Source: Candidatus Desantisbacteria bacterium CG1_02_49_89
GTDB lineage: Bacteria; Desantisbacteria; UBA1551
Length of the DNA: 15,843 bases
Assembly: GCA_001871075.1 (NCBI GenBank)
Contig: MNUP01000009.1
Coordinates: forward strand, 1 to 15,843
Reading direction: 5' to 3'
Shown here in pieces: positions 1 to 6,794 of the stretch (position 1 is the first letter of the stretch; each line of letters opens with the position of its first letter). The position numbers and the translations under genes are program-made. Under the pieces are notes generated by a model. It searched no databases. It saw nothing but the letters and a program-made list of their open reading frames with translations, and was not told the origin of the DNA.

Positions 1-252
1 ACCGCATGGATACTGCGGCATTACGACTACCCTGTCGCCAGGCTTTACAGTTCCCTGCTGGTCAATTGCGGTAACTTCGCCTGCCGCCTCGTGGCCCAGG
101 CAGTCGGTTTTCCACCCGTTCTTGTACGCCTTGTATTCCGTGCACATCGGCGCAATAATGATCTTTACCAGGACCTGTTCTCCTTTAGGTTTCGGGTCAG
201 GCCTGTCCACCAGGCGCACTTCTTTCTCACCGGTAATTTCCACCGCTTTCAC
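1..252 (-). CDS. Zinc-dependent alcohol dehydrogenase-like protein (MDR family), N-terminal part
   Basis: The N-terminal 84 residues of a medium-chain dehydrogenase/reductase are present and the rest lies beyond the left edge. The start is a GTG at 252, preceded by a strong AAGGAGG ribosome-binding site five bases away. Visible family marks are a catalytic-zinc cysteine (C37 in APMCTEY), the GHE motif (G53-H54-E55 in GHEAAGEV), the PGDRV turn at 71-75, and a PCG at 82-84 that is probably the first cysteine of the structural zinc loop. Known members oxidise alcohols, polyols or sugar alcohols with NAD(P). The substrate cannot be read from this fragment, but the neighbouring sugar genes suggest a polyol or sugar. 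Confidence in the family is high; the specific function is open. Confidence 0.85.
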   Translation of the reverse strand, partial: MKAVEITGEKEVRLVDRPDPKPKGEQVLVKIIIAPMCTEYKAYKNGWKTDCLGHEAAGEVTAIDQQGTVKPGDRVVVMPQYPCG

Positions 253-450
253 TACAACCTCCTTAAACCACAGAGAACTCAGAGTTACTCTTGGTTACAA
301 GATAAAATATTTAACCACACGATTACACACGATTTCCACTAGAAAGTCATTGCGATCGTAGAGCCATCTGCTCAGTTCTGGCTCGAAGACCCCTGTGTTA
401 AGTTCCAGTTTTATCGGAACTACAGGGGGAAGAATTTTGAGGTGACGAAG

Positions 451-473
451 TCCCAAAGGGATCCCTTCGGGAC
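451..473. repeat. Palindrome centred on GGATCC, copy 1
   Basis: TCCCAAAGGG is followed by ATCCCTTCGGGAC, a near-perfect 22-base palindrome. A second copy, perfect in both arms, lies at 4715-4737, so this is a dispersed palindromic element rather than a chance hairpin. Confidence 0.7.
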
Positions 474-486
474 AATCCGATGAAGT

Positions 487-546
487 CGTTGCGAGCGATA
501 GCGAAGCAATCTCGTATTGGATTGCTTCACTTCGTTCGCAATGACA
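487..546. repeat. TCATTGCGA-type inverted repeat, copy 1
   Basis: The left arm 487-511 (TTGCGAGCGATAGCGAAGCA) pairs with the right arm 519-546 (GGATTGCTTCACTTCG then TTCGCAATGACA). The same element recurs at 3546-3660 and 11279-11344, always in intergenic DNA of the sugar cluster. Confidence 0.75.
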
Positions 547-595
547 TATTGTGTGAAAATCCCGTTTTTCTCTGTGACCCCTGTGGTTAATTTTA

Positions 596-1657
596 TTAGC
601 AGGGAGTGAAATCCATCTTCTTATTGACTCGTAAAATGAACTCGCTGATCAGCTTCGTGATGTTATCCAGGTCGGTTGTGCTCACAAGTTCCACAGGCGA
701 GTGCATGTACCTGTTCGGTATGCTTATCAGCCCTGTCGCAACCCCCGACTTCGTGAGTTGTATTATGCGCGCATCCGTTCCGGTAGGGCCTGATATACCC
801 TCCACCTGGTATTTTATCTTCTTCTCCCTGGCAATCTTGACGAACAGGTCAAAGACCTTCGCGTTTATATTCGGGCCCCTTGCGATAACAGGCCCGCCGC
901 CGATCTTTATATCCCCTATTTTCTTCTTATCCGCGCCGGGCATGTCCATCGCGAAGGTTACGTCTATGGCAATGCCTATGTCAGGGCTTATTCCGTACGC
1001 GCTTGTCTGAGCTCCCCTTGTGCCAAGCTCCTCCTGCACGGTGGCAACCCCGTAAACAGCCGCCTGCGGCTTTTTCTTCGAAAGGACCCTGAGCACCTCG
1101 CTCACTATGAACGCGCCTATGCGGTCATCGAATCCCCTTGCTACTATTCTGTCCCCCCTTAGCTCCTCAAATCCGACTGCCGGGACCGCCGGGTCGCCGA
1201 CCTCTACAAGCGATTTGGCTTCTTTTTCGTTCTTCGCGCCTATGTCGATCCAGACATTGTCAGGGCTGATGATCTTATTGACTTCGTCCCCTTCCTGCAG
1301 ATGCCTGGGCTTTCTTCCGGTGACCCCGTGGATCTTCCCTTTCCTGGTCTTTATCAGCACCCTCTGGCCCGGTACAAGATGGTAGTCTATCCCGCCTATG
1401 GGAGAGAAATAGATAAAACCTTCCTTGTCTATGAACTTTACCATATACCCGATCTCGTCGATATGGCCGGCGAGCATTACCCTGGGGCTTCCGTTCTTGT
1501 TCAGGACCCCGGCAGTATTGCCGTGCACGTCCGTCTTCACTTCGTCGGCAAAAACCTTTGTCCGCTCCTTCCATATCCTGGCTGAATCTTCCTCGTACCC
1601 GGACGGGCTCATGCTGTCCATAAACCTTTTAAGAAACTCTTTCGGCTCCTTTTCCAT
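596..1657 (-). CDS. M42 family metallopeptidase (aminopeptidase/endoglucanase-type)
   Basis: This is a 353-residue cytoplasmic dinuclear metallopeptidase of the M42 clan, whose members remove N-terminal residues from peptides and often form large tetrahedral assemblies. All metal ligands expected for the family are present: H65 (GHIDEIG), D177 (GFDDRIG), the catalytic E209 and ligand E210 (VQEELGTRGA), D232 (AIDVT) and H319 (YMHSPVE). The start at 1657 is chosen because GAGGAGG lies six bases upstream. A longer reading from 1681 would begin inside a 7-base tandem repeat and is unlikely. Length is normal for the family. The gene follows the TPR protein gene by about 96 bases and shows no obvious link to the sugar genes. 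Some relatives are annotated as endoglucanases, but peptidase activity is the better call. Confidence 0.93.
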   Translation of the reverse strand: MEKEPKEFLKRFMDSMSPSGYEEDSARIWKERTKVFADEVKTDVHGNTAGVLNKNGSPRVMLAGHIDEIGYMVKFIDKEGFIYFSPIGGIDYHLVPGQRVLIKTRKGKIHGVTGRKPRHLQEGDEVNKIISPDNVWIDIGAKNEKEAKSLVEVGDPAVPAVGFEELRGDRIVARGFDDRIGAFIVSEVLRVLSKKKPQAAVYGVATVQEELGTRGAQTSAYGISPDIGIAIDVTFAMDMPGADKKKIGDIKIGGGPVIARGPNINAKVFDLFVKIAREKKIKYQVEGISGPTGTDARIIQLTKSGVATGLISIPNRYMHSPVELVSTTDLDNITKLISEFILRVNKKMDFTPC

Positions 1658-1670
1658 TATTCCTCCTCGT

Positions 1671-1698
1671 TCATCGTGCATCGTCCGTCGTTCATCGC
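1671..1698. repeat. Four tandem 7-base units upstream of the M42 gene
   Basis: The units are TCATCGT, GCATCGT, CCGTCGT and TCATCGC. They lie directly upstream of the M42 ribosome-binding site. Three other arrays of four heptamers occur in the window, with different unit sequences. Confidence 0.75.
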
Positions 1699-1753
1699 AG
1701 TTTCAATAAAAATAAATTCCTTGCAGTTACGCTGACACGTTGACGCGCTTTTG

Positions 1754-3454
1754 CTATTTGCCGGAATATATCTTATCGTACAGCTTGCTGATCAAAGGCG
1801 AGCGCGCGTCCACTCTTTTCATGGCGTCCATGCAGTTCAGGGCTCTTGTTTTGTCTCCCTGTTTCAGGTAAAGCAATCCTGCCTGAAAATAGTTGTCGCA
1901 GGCAACGGACGCCATCTTGCTTTTTTCATAAACAACCCCCAGGTTAAAGCAAGCGTTGGCAAACTCAGGATTGATCCGCAGCGCCGCGTTGTAATCATCA
2001 ACCGCGTTTTTATTCTGGCCTTGAGCTTTATAAGTGTTGCCCCTGTTGTAATAAGCGTCCGCGTATTGAGGTTTCACTTCAACGGCTTTTGAAAACTCCC
2101 TGATCGCGCTGTTGTAGTCTCCCTGGTAATAATATGAATTCCCTTTATCCAGGTAGATATTTGCGTTGTTGGGGTTCAGCTCTATCGCCTTGTTGAAATC
2201 GTTTATAGCGTCGCTGTATCTCTTGAGCTGGTTTTTAACAATACCGCGGTTATAAAAACCAAGGTAATTCTTGGGATCAAACGCTATTGCCTTTGAAAAA
2301 TCATTTACCGCGCTTTCCATATTGCCCAGCAGTATGTACGTATGGCCGCGGTATATGAAAGCAGTACTGTATTTCGGATTAACTTCAATTGCCTTGGTGA
2401 AATCATTCAGCGCGTCTTTATAGAGACGCAGGCGCAGGTAGGTATAACCGCGCATATTATAAAAATAGTCTGTCTTGGGGCTGAGCTCAATTGCCTTCCC
2501 AAAATCTTTTTCTGCCCTCATGTAATCATCCCGGTTAAAATATTCCCTGCCGCGGTTATAATAGGAAAGCGAATCTCCGGGATCTTTCTCTATTGCTTTT
2601 GTGTAATGTTCCATCCTTACTTTCTTGCCGTCTTCTTTGTCGCCGATAATGATGTTCAGGGTCCTTTCGTAGCCATAATGGATCACCCTGGCTTCCACCT
2701 TCTCTCCGGGTGTTTTCATCTCCACCGCGCTGACAAGTTCCGGGTAGCTGGCGATCGGCCTGCCTCCGAATCCAATAACCACGTCGTTCGGTTCCAGCCC
2801 TGCTTTTTCCGCGGGGCTTGATGAAAATACTTCCAGGATTAACGCCCCGGTCTTGCCCGGCAGGTTCAGCTGCTTTACGGTCTTATCGTCTATGCTACCC
2901 ATCGATACACCCAGCCATCCCTCTTTCTTCTGCGATCCTGCTGTTTGGGCAATCCCTGACCTGTCATAACCGGCTTTAAGGCCGGCTATTCTGTTCACCG
3001 CGGCCTTGATAGATCCCAGCAGTCCTTCTTCCTTGCAATCGGCGCATTCCTCTGTCTCGGCTTTTTCTATTTTTCCCGACTGCACATCTACTATTTTCAG
3101 GTTTACGAGGTAAATGTCCCCGACTTTTCCCACAGAGCCTGTGAACATCTTCTGCACGCCCAGCAGCTTGCCTATCTCAACGATCTTTGCCTGGTCCACT
3201 GCGCCCGAAAGCTGGAACTGCTGCTCCTTGAGGACGGACTCCATGTTCTCGCGCGTTATGATCGCGAACTTATCAGTGTTCACAAGCTGTATACGCAGGT
3301 AGTCTGATATCGTTGAAGCCACTCCCTGAGAGATCCCTTCTTTCGCTTCCAGGTCAAGCACAGCGGCGGCTGTCTTCTGCTCTTCCGCGTTCACTGCCCA
3401 CACCCCGCCTGCCAGCCACAGCACCAGAAACAATGGAATAAAAAATTTCTTCAT
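1754..3454 (-). CDS. Exported CsgG-like / PDZ / TPR repeat protein
   Basis: This 566-residue protein has three parts. Residues 1-23 are a Sec signal peptide with a positively charged start, a hydrophobic core and a VNA|EE or VWA cleavage region. Residues about 27-155 resemble the CsgG/FlgO-type fold seen in outer-membrane-associated proteins (AAVLDLEAKEGIS, then IGKLLGVQKMFTGSVGKV), with an isolated CADC pair at 137-140. Residues about 178-272 form a PDZ domain (GWLGVSMG, SSSPAEKAGLEPNDVVIGFGG). From about 280 to the end there are roughly seven TPR units of the AIExxP-YYNRG type. It is probably a periplasmic or envelope scaffold that binds peptide tails. The start at 3454 has AAGGATG upstream. 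The N-terminal fold is shared with the two lipoproteins at the right edge. Function beyond scaffolding cannot be stated. Confidence 0.87.
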   Translation of the reverse strand: MKKFFIPLFLVLWLAGGVWAVNAEEQKTAAAVLDLEAKEGISQGVASTISDYLRIQLVNTDKFAIITRENMESVLKEQQFQLSGAVDQAKIVEIGKLLGVQKMFTGSVGKVGDIYLVNLKIVDVQSGKIEKAETEECADCKEEGLLGSIKAAVNRIAGLKAGYDRSGIAQTAGSQKKEGWLGVSMGSIDDKTVKQLNLPGKTGALILEVFSSSPAEKAGLEPNDVVIGFGGRPIASYPELVSAVEMKTPGEKVEARVIHYGYERTLNIIIGDKEDGKKVRMEHYTKAIEKDPGDSLSYYNRGREYFNRDDYMRAEKDFGKAIELSPKTDYFYNMRGYTYLRLRLYKDALNDFTKAIEVNPKYSTAFIYRGHTYILLGNMESAVNDFSKAIAFDPKNYLGFYNRGIVKNQLKRYSDAINDFNKAIELNPNNANIYLDKGNSYYYQGDYNSAIREFSKAVEVKPQYADAYYNRGNTYKAQGQNKNAVDDYNAALRINPEFANACFNLGVVYEKSKMASVACDNYFQAGLLYLKQGDKTRALNCMDAMKRVDARSPLISKLYDKIYSGK

Positions 3455-3680
3455 AGATCATCCTTTTGCCATTAAGGCAATATTAACCACGTTAACCACA
3501 CGATTCCACTTTAACCATACGATTACACTAGATTTCCACCAGAAATGTCATTGCGAGGAATGAAATGACGAAGCAATCCAAGAGATTGCCGCGGGCTTTG
3601 CCTGCAGGCTTTGCCTGCACAACGACTTCGTCGGATTGCTTCACTTCGTTCGCAATGACAAGAAAAGTGAGATCGCGTGG
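3455..3680. repeat. Intergenic repeat mosaic between Gfo/Idh gene and TPR gene
   Basis: The gap is bracketed by AACCAC at 3485-3490 and GTGGTT at 3677-3682; the latter overlaps the stop codon of the Gfo/Idh gene. Within it lies the inverted repeat 3546-3660. The loop of that repeat contains two direct copies of the 13-mer GGCTTTGCCTGCA (3594-3606, 3607-3619). No reading frame of interest is seen. Confidence 0.7.
3546..3660. repeat. TCATTGCGA-type inverted repeat, copy 2
   Basis: The left arm 3546-3579 begins TGTCATTGCGAGG and ends GAAGCAATCC. The right arm 3633-3660 begins GGATTGCTTC and ends CGCAATGACA. The ends are exact inverted copies. It is the longest copy in the window and carries an internal tandem 13-mer. 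Confidence 0.82.
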
Positions 3681-4664
3681 TTAAAGTGTTATTATTTTAT
3701 TTTCGCGGATCGATCTTTTTACCGCAAGGCATATTTTCACGGATTCCACCCCGTCCTCTCCGGACGCAAGCGGCTTTTTGTCATTTATAACGCAGTCGAT
3801 GAAATGCGCGATCTCCTCTTTGAACCCGTCCGGCTTCGCGAAATTCTCGGTGTAAACCTTGTCGGGCTGAGAGCGGTAAATATATTGCAGGTTCCCGGGC
3901 TGGTCAAAATTTCCCTTTACCTCACACACCGCTTTCGCAGTCGTAAAACTCACTTCTTCTTTTGCGAACGCCCATTCAGAGCCGTATCCTGCTCCCACAC
4001 CCGCCATCCCGCCTTCTTTAAAAGATAAAGTAAAAATTCCGGTATCTATCTGTGGAGATCTGTGTCTCATAAAATAATTTCCGCCTTCAGCGTGGACCCG
4101 TTTCACGTCTCCCATAAAATACCGCAACAGATCAATTACGTGGACCGTGTTCTCGGTTATCGGGCCGCCGCCGTCCTGCTCATCCCAGAACCAGTCCATG
4201 TCCACCCTTCCGAGCGCGAATTTCACAAGAGCCCAGACAGGCCTTCCGAGATCCTCATCGCATTTTTTCTTTAGAAAGGCGTAAGCGGGCGCGAGCCTTT
4301 TTTTGAATCCTATCATAAGCTTCACCCTGTGCTTGCCGCAGGTGTCAACCATCTTTTTGGCGTCGTTAACGCTGGTGGACATCGGCTTTTCGCACATCAC
4401 ATGGACCTTTCTTTCAGCTGCCATCTGCGTAAGCTGCAAATGGGACCTCGGCGGCGTACAGATGCTTACCGCGTCCAGCTTCTCGCTCTTGAACATTTCT
4501 TCCGCGCTTGTATACGGCTTTGCCCTGTATTTTTCGCTGGCCGCTTTCAGCCTTTCGGGATTCATGTCCGCGGCAGCGGTTATTTCCACTTCGGGAACAG
4601 CCGCGTATTCTTCAAGATGCCTCATCCCTATCCCAAGCCCGATCACGCCCACCTTCAACTGCAT
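3681..4664 (-). CDS. Gfo/Idh/MocA family NAD(P)-dependent oxidoreductase
   Basis: This is a 327-residue cytoplasmic oxidoreductase. The N-terminal Rossmann fold shows KVGVIGLGIGMRH at about 4-16, and the family's EKP motif sits at 92-94 (CEKPMSTS), where the lysine is the usual catalytic residue. The C-terminal alpha/beta domain carries GGGPITENTVHVIDLLRYFMG. The family oxidises or reduces sugars, inositols and sugar acids at a ring carbon. The start at 4664 is chosen because AAAGGAG precedes it; a GTG 18 bases further upstream falls inside the repeat and overlaps that ribosome-binding site. The TAA stop is part of the TTAACCAC edge of the downstream intergenic repeat. Its place beside AraD and URO-D-like genes supports a role in sugar catabolism; the substrate is unknown. 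Confidence 0.9.
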   Translation of the reverse strand: MQLKVGVIGLGIGMRHLEEYAAVPEVEITAAADMNPERLKAASEKYRAKPYTSAEEMFKSEKLDAVSICTPPRSHLQLTQMAAERKVHVMCEKPMSTSVNDAKKMVDTCGKHRVKLMIGFKKRLAPAYAFLKKKCDEDLGRPVWALVKFALGRVDMDWFWDEQDGGGPITENTVHVIDLLRYFMGDVKRVHAEGGNYFMRHRSPQIDTGIFTLSFKEGGMAGVGAGYGSEWAFAKEEVSFTTAKAVCEVKGNFDQPGNLQYIYRSQPDKVYTENFAKPDGFKEEIAHFIDCVINDKKPLASGEDGVESVKICLAVKRSIRENKIITL

Positions 4665-4773
4665 AAGATCTCCTTTAACCACGGATTAACACGGATTCTC
4701 TCGGATTTAGCTTTTCCCAAAGGGATCCCTTTGGGACAACTTTCAACCTTCAACCTTTAACCTTTAACTTTGT
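4665..4773. repeat. Intergenic repeats between araD and Gfo/Idh gene
   Basis: Next to the Gfo/Idh ribosome-binding site is AACCAC (4677-4682), continuing as a degenerate GGATTAACACGGATT stretch. A perfect palindrome centred on GGATCC follows (4715-4737, second copy of 451-473), and then four 7-base units (4741-4768). This gap lacks the closing GTGGTT bracket found elsewhere. Confidence 0.7.
4741..4768. repeat. Four tandem 7-base units after araD
   Basis: The units are TTTCAAC, CTTCAAC, CTTTAAC and CTTTAAC, lying immediately downstream of the araD stop codon. The array has the same architecture of exactly four heptamers as those at 1671-1698, 13058-13085 and 13114-13141. Confidence 0.8.
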
Positions 4774-5475
4774 TTAACACTGGCCGTAATATGCAGACTT
4801 GCCATGCTTCCGCAGGAAATGCTTGTCCAGCAAAGCGCGCCCGATGGACCTGGTCCCTGAATTTATTTCCAGCGTGAAATACGCCATTTTCGCGATCTCT
4901 TCAAGCATTATGCTGTTGTAAACAGCGCCTTCAGGGGTTTTCCCCCACGCGAATGGGCCATGCGAAGCCACGATGACCATTTCAGTGATTTCAGGAGACA
5001 GGCGCATTTTTTTGAAAGTTTTTACTATCTGTATCCCTGTCTCTTTCTCGTAATCCGACTTTATCTGCTTCGCGCTCAGGTTAAAAGTGCAGGGAATGCT
5101 GCCGCGCACATAATCAGCATGTGTTGTTCCAAAACAGGGAATTGGTTTTTTCGCCTGCGCCCAAGCAGTCGCATACGCTGAATGTGTGTGCACCACCCCG
5201 CCAATATCCGGGAAGCTTTTATATAAGACAACGTGGCTTCTCGTGTCCGAAGAAGGCTTGAATCTGCTGTCCACGGTCTTGTTGTCCAGGTCAACAAGCA
5301 CTATTTTTTCCGGAGTGAGCTCTGAATAAGGGACACCGCTTGGCTTTATGGCGACAAGACCGCGTTTCCTGTCTATGCCGCTTGCGTTGCCGAACGTGCG
5401 GACCACAAGCCCGCTCTTCCACAGCTCCATATTGCATTTCCATACGATCTTCTTCAATTCCTTCAAAGACGCCAT
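4774..5475 (-). CDS. araD: L-ribulose-5-phosphate 4-epimerase AraD (class II aldolase/adducin family)
   Basis: This 233-residue cytoplasmic zinc enzyme interconverts L-ribulose 5-phosphate and D-xylulose 5-phosphate, feeding pentoses into the pentose phosphate pathway. The residues match those known for the E. coli enzyme at a constant offset of one: zinc ligands H96, H98 and H172, plus D77, catalytic D121 and the C-terminal Y230 (in AYYGQ). Also visible are GNASG at 29-33 and KPSG at 44-47. Length agrees with the 231 residues of E. coli AraD. The start at 5475 has AAAGGAG nine bases upstream; a longer frame from 5517 runs into the intergenic repeat. No araA or araB lies in the window. A related activity, such as retro-aldol cleavage of another sugar phosphate, is possible but less likely. 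Confidence 0.92.
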   Translation of the reverse strand: MASLKELKKIVWKCNMELWKSGLVVRTFGNASGIDRKRGLVAIKPSGVPYSELTPEKIVLVDLDNKTVDSRFKPSSDTRSHVVLYKSFPDIGGVVHTHSAYATAWAQAKKPIPCFGTTHADYVRGSIPCTFNLSAKQIKSDYEKETGIQIVKTFKKMRLSPEITEMVIVASHGPFAWGKTPEGAVYNSIMLEEIAKMAYFTLEINSGTRSIGRALLDKHFLRKHGKSAYYGQC

Positions 5476-5665
5476 GCAATGCTCCTTTTGCAACCACAGA
5501 TTAACACAGGTTAACACCGTAAATGCATTAATATTTTGCAGGGATTCAGAGAGATTTAAAAATAATAGAAATTAAAGTGGTTTGAATCCCGTTAAATCCC
5601 TGTTAAAAATAAGATTTATTTTGCCGCGTTAAACCTGTGTTCACCTGTGTTCACCTGTGGTTAAA
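5476..5665. repeat. Bracketed palindromic intergenic repeat between URO-D-like gene and araD
   Basis: AACCAC at 5492-5497, beside the araD ribosome-binding site, continues as AGATTAACACAGGTTAACAC. Its inverted counterpart ends at GTGGTT 5657-5662, four bases from the URO-D stop codon. The centre holds a second imperfect inverted pair built on CAGGGATT (near 5539) and AATCCCTGTT (near 5595). The gap is thus a nested palindrome with no gene. Confidence 0.75.
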
Positions 5666-6676
5666 TTATTTTCGGGCTTCGTCGATCATTGCGGCAATGT
5701 TCTCTTCCGGCACGTCTGCCTGTATGGTTATTCCCGGCTCAAGTATGTACCCGCCGCCTTTTCCCATTTTATCCTTGAGCATCCGCACTTCTTTCTTTAT
5801 TTCTTCGGGCGTGCCGCGCGGAAGCAGGTCCTGGGTGCGCAGCCCTCCGCAGAACGCCAGGTCTTTACCGAATTCTTTTTTAAGCGCGAAGATATCCATT
5901 GCCTCAGGCTGTATGGGATGGAGTATATCCAGCCCAATCTCGATCAGGTCCGGGATTATTTCAACGATATTGCCGCACGAATGATGGAACACGACGCGGT
6001 TGTTCGCGCGCGCAAGGCCGTATATCTCCTTTAAAAGCGGCTTGACGAACTGCCTCCAGTCAGCAGGGTTCATCACAAGCTGTTTCTGGTTACCGTAGTC
6101 GTCGCTGAGCGCCACCCCGTCAAACCGAAGGACCTGCTGGAAAAGGATCTTCATCGTGCCCAGGATAAAATTACTTATACCGCAGAGGAGTTCCTTCACA
6201 AACTCAGGGTTGAGCTTTATATCCATAAGCAGGTTTTCCATCCCCCGCATGAACGTCGCACGCTCCCACAGGTCCCCTATCCAGATTATCCGGAAGCTGT
6301 CCCCCTGCCTTTTGCACCACTCTCCTATCTCATCAAAACGGCAGGGCTGGTCCGGAAAAGGGAACCTGTATCCTGAAAGGTCAGGCTCTGCCAGGCAGGG
6401 CTTAATCGGAGAGCCGCGGTCAATGGCGCTTGTGCTCCATATCACGCCGAACTCGTCCTGTATCTGCTCCCCGTATTTTTCAGGCGGGGCGTAAAGCGGC
6501 TTAATGCTCCTGGGGCTGGTCATCCTTACGGGGAAGTCAAGCTCTCTTTCTATGCTCTTGATCTTGTAATGGCTTTCAACCAGCCTGCGCGCGGGCGGGG
6601 AAAACATGAAATTATACGGGGTCTTTCCCGTATCCTTATGCTCTATAATTTGTTTGATCCATTCTCTATTATTCAT
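5666..6676 (-). CDS. URO-D superfamily protein, corrinoid methyltransferase-like
   Basis: This 336-residue protein belongs to the uroporphyrinogen decarboxylase superfamily by overall pattern: SDDYGNQKQLVMNPADWRQF at about 191-210, then HHSCGN, and LAFCGGLRTQDLLPRGTPEEI at the end. It carries H232-x-C234 and C276, which match the His-x-Cys...Cys zinc site of corrinoid-dependent methyltransferases (MtaA/MtbA type) and not the active site of true heme-pathway HemE. Such proteins are common in polysaccharide clusters, where they may remove methyl groups; that role is inferred. The ATG at 6676 has no Shine-Dalgarno sequence. Four bases upstream begins the AATAGGGACAGGCACC repeat that marks the edge of the inserted four-gene island. 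Confidence 0.82.
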   Translation of the reverse strand: MNNREWIKQIIEHKDTGKTPYNFMFSPPARRLVESHYKIKSIERELDFPVRMTSPRSIKPLYAPPEKYGEQIQDEFGVIWSTSAIDRGSPIKPCLAEPDLSGYRFPFPDQPCRFDEIGEWCKRQGDSFRIIWIGDLWERATFMRGMENLLMDIKLNPEFVKELLCGISNFILGTMKILFQQVLRFDGVALSDDYGNQKQLVMNPADWRQFVKPLLKEIYGLARANNRVVFHHSCGNIVEIIPDLIEIGLDILHPIQPEAMDIFALKKEFGKDLAFCGGLRTQDLLPRGTPEEIKKEVRMLKDKMGKGGGYILEPGITIQADVPEENIAAMIDEARK

Positions 6677-6680
6677 TTTT

Positions 6681-6697
6681 AATAGGGACAGGCACCA
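6681..6697 (+). repeat. Left copy of 17-base inverted repeat bounding the GHKL-Fic island
   Basis: AATAGGGACAGGCACCA on the plus strand is an exact inverted match to 10324-10340. Similarity continues inward as a T-rich stretch and AAATCCTT/ATTCCTTT with small gaps. It abuts the URO-D start codon. Confidence 0.8.
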
Positions 6698-6758
6698 ATT
6701 TTTAAATCCTTATTTTAAATGATTTTTAAAGCTACTTTTCAAATTTTTGAATTTCGTC

Positions 6759-6794
6759 TAATCGCCAACCTAATCGCCAACCTAATCGCCAACC
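6759..6794. repeat. Three exact 12-base tandem repeats directly after the Fic stop codon
   Basis: The unit is TAATCGCCAACC on the plus strand (GGTTGGCGATTA on the coding strand), in three perfect copies that end exactly at the Fic stop codon. The rest of the gap to the URO-D gene (6698-6758) is AT-rich with a short TTCAAA/TTTGAA dyad at 6738-6751 and nothing else recognisable. Confidence 0.9.

Larger units (their letters stand above)
253..595. repeat. Intergenic repeat mosaic between M42 gene and ADH gene
   Basis: No gene is visible in these 343 bases. The gap is bracketed by AACCAC at 266-271, next to the dehydrogenase ribosome-binding site, and GTGGTT at 583-588, just after the M42 stop codon. 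Inside, in order, are a hairpin with arms 390-406 and 416-428, a near-perfect palindrome at 451-473 centred on GGATCC, and a TGCGA-type inverted repeat at 487-546. A partial copy of the same TCATTGCGA word begins near 347. On the transcript the whole segment could fold into a branched structure, but a regulatory role is not shown. Confidence 0.7.

Noticed and set aside
451-473. Rho-independent terminator
   Set aside because: The palindrome is strong, but on neither strand is it followed by a run of T. A second copy at 4715-4737 points to a dispersed repeat. The same lack of a T-tract applies to the hairpin at 390-428.
253-595. Small gene or tRNA in the largest host intergenic gap
   Set aside because: The open frames there run through the inverted repeats, have no ribosome-binding site and encode low-plausibility proteins. 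No cloverleaf or T-loop GTTCGA pattern is visible.
5666-6676. Heme-pathway uroporphyrinogen decarboxylase HemE
   Set aside because: The H-x-C...C metal site and the sugar-gene context fit the methyltransferase-like branch, and no other heme gene is near.
6759-6794. CRISPR-like array
   Set aside because: The three 12-base units are contiguous with no spacers. The heptamer and 9-base arrays likewise lack spacers, and no cas gene is present.
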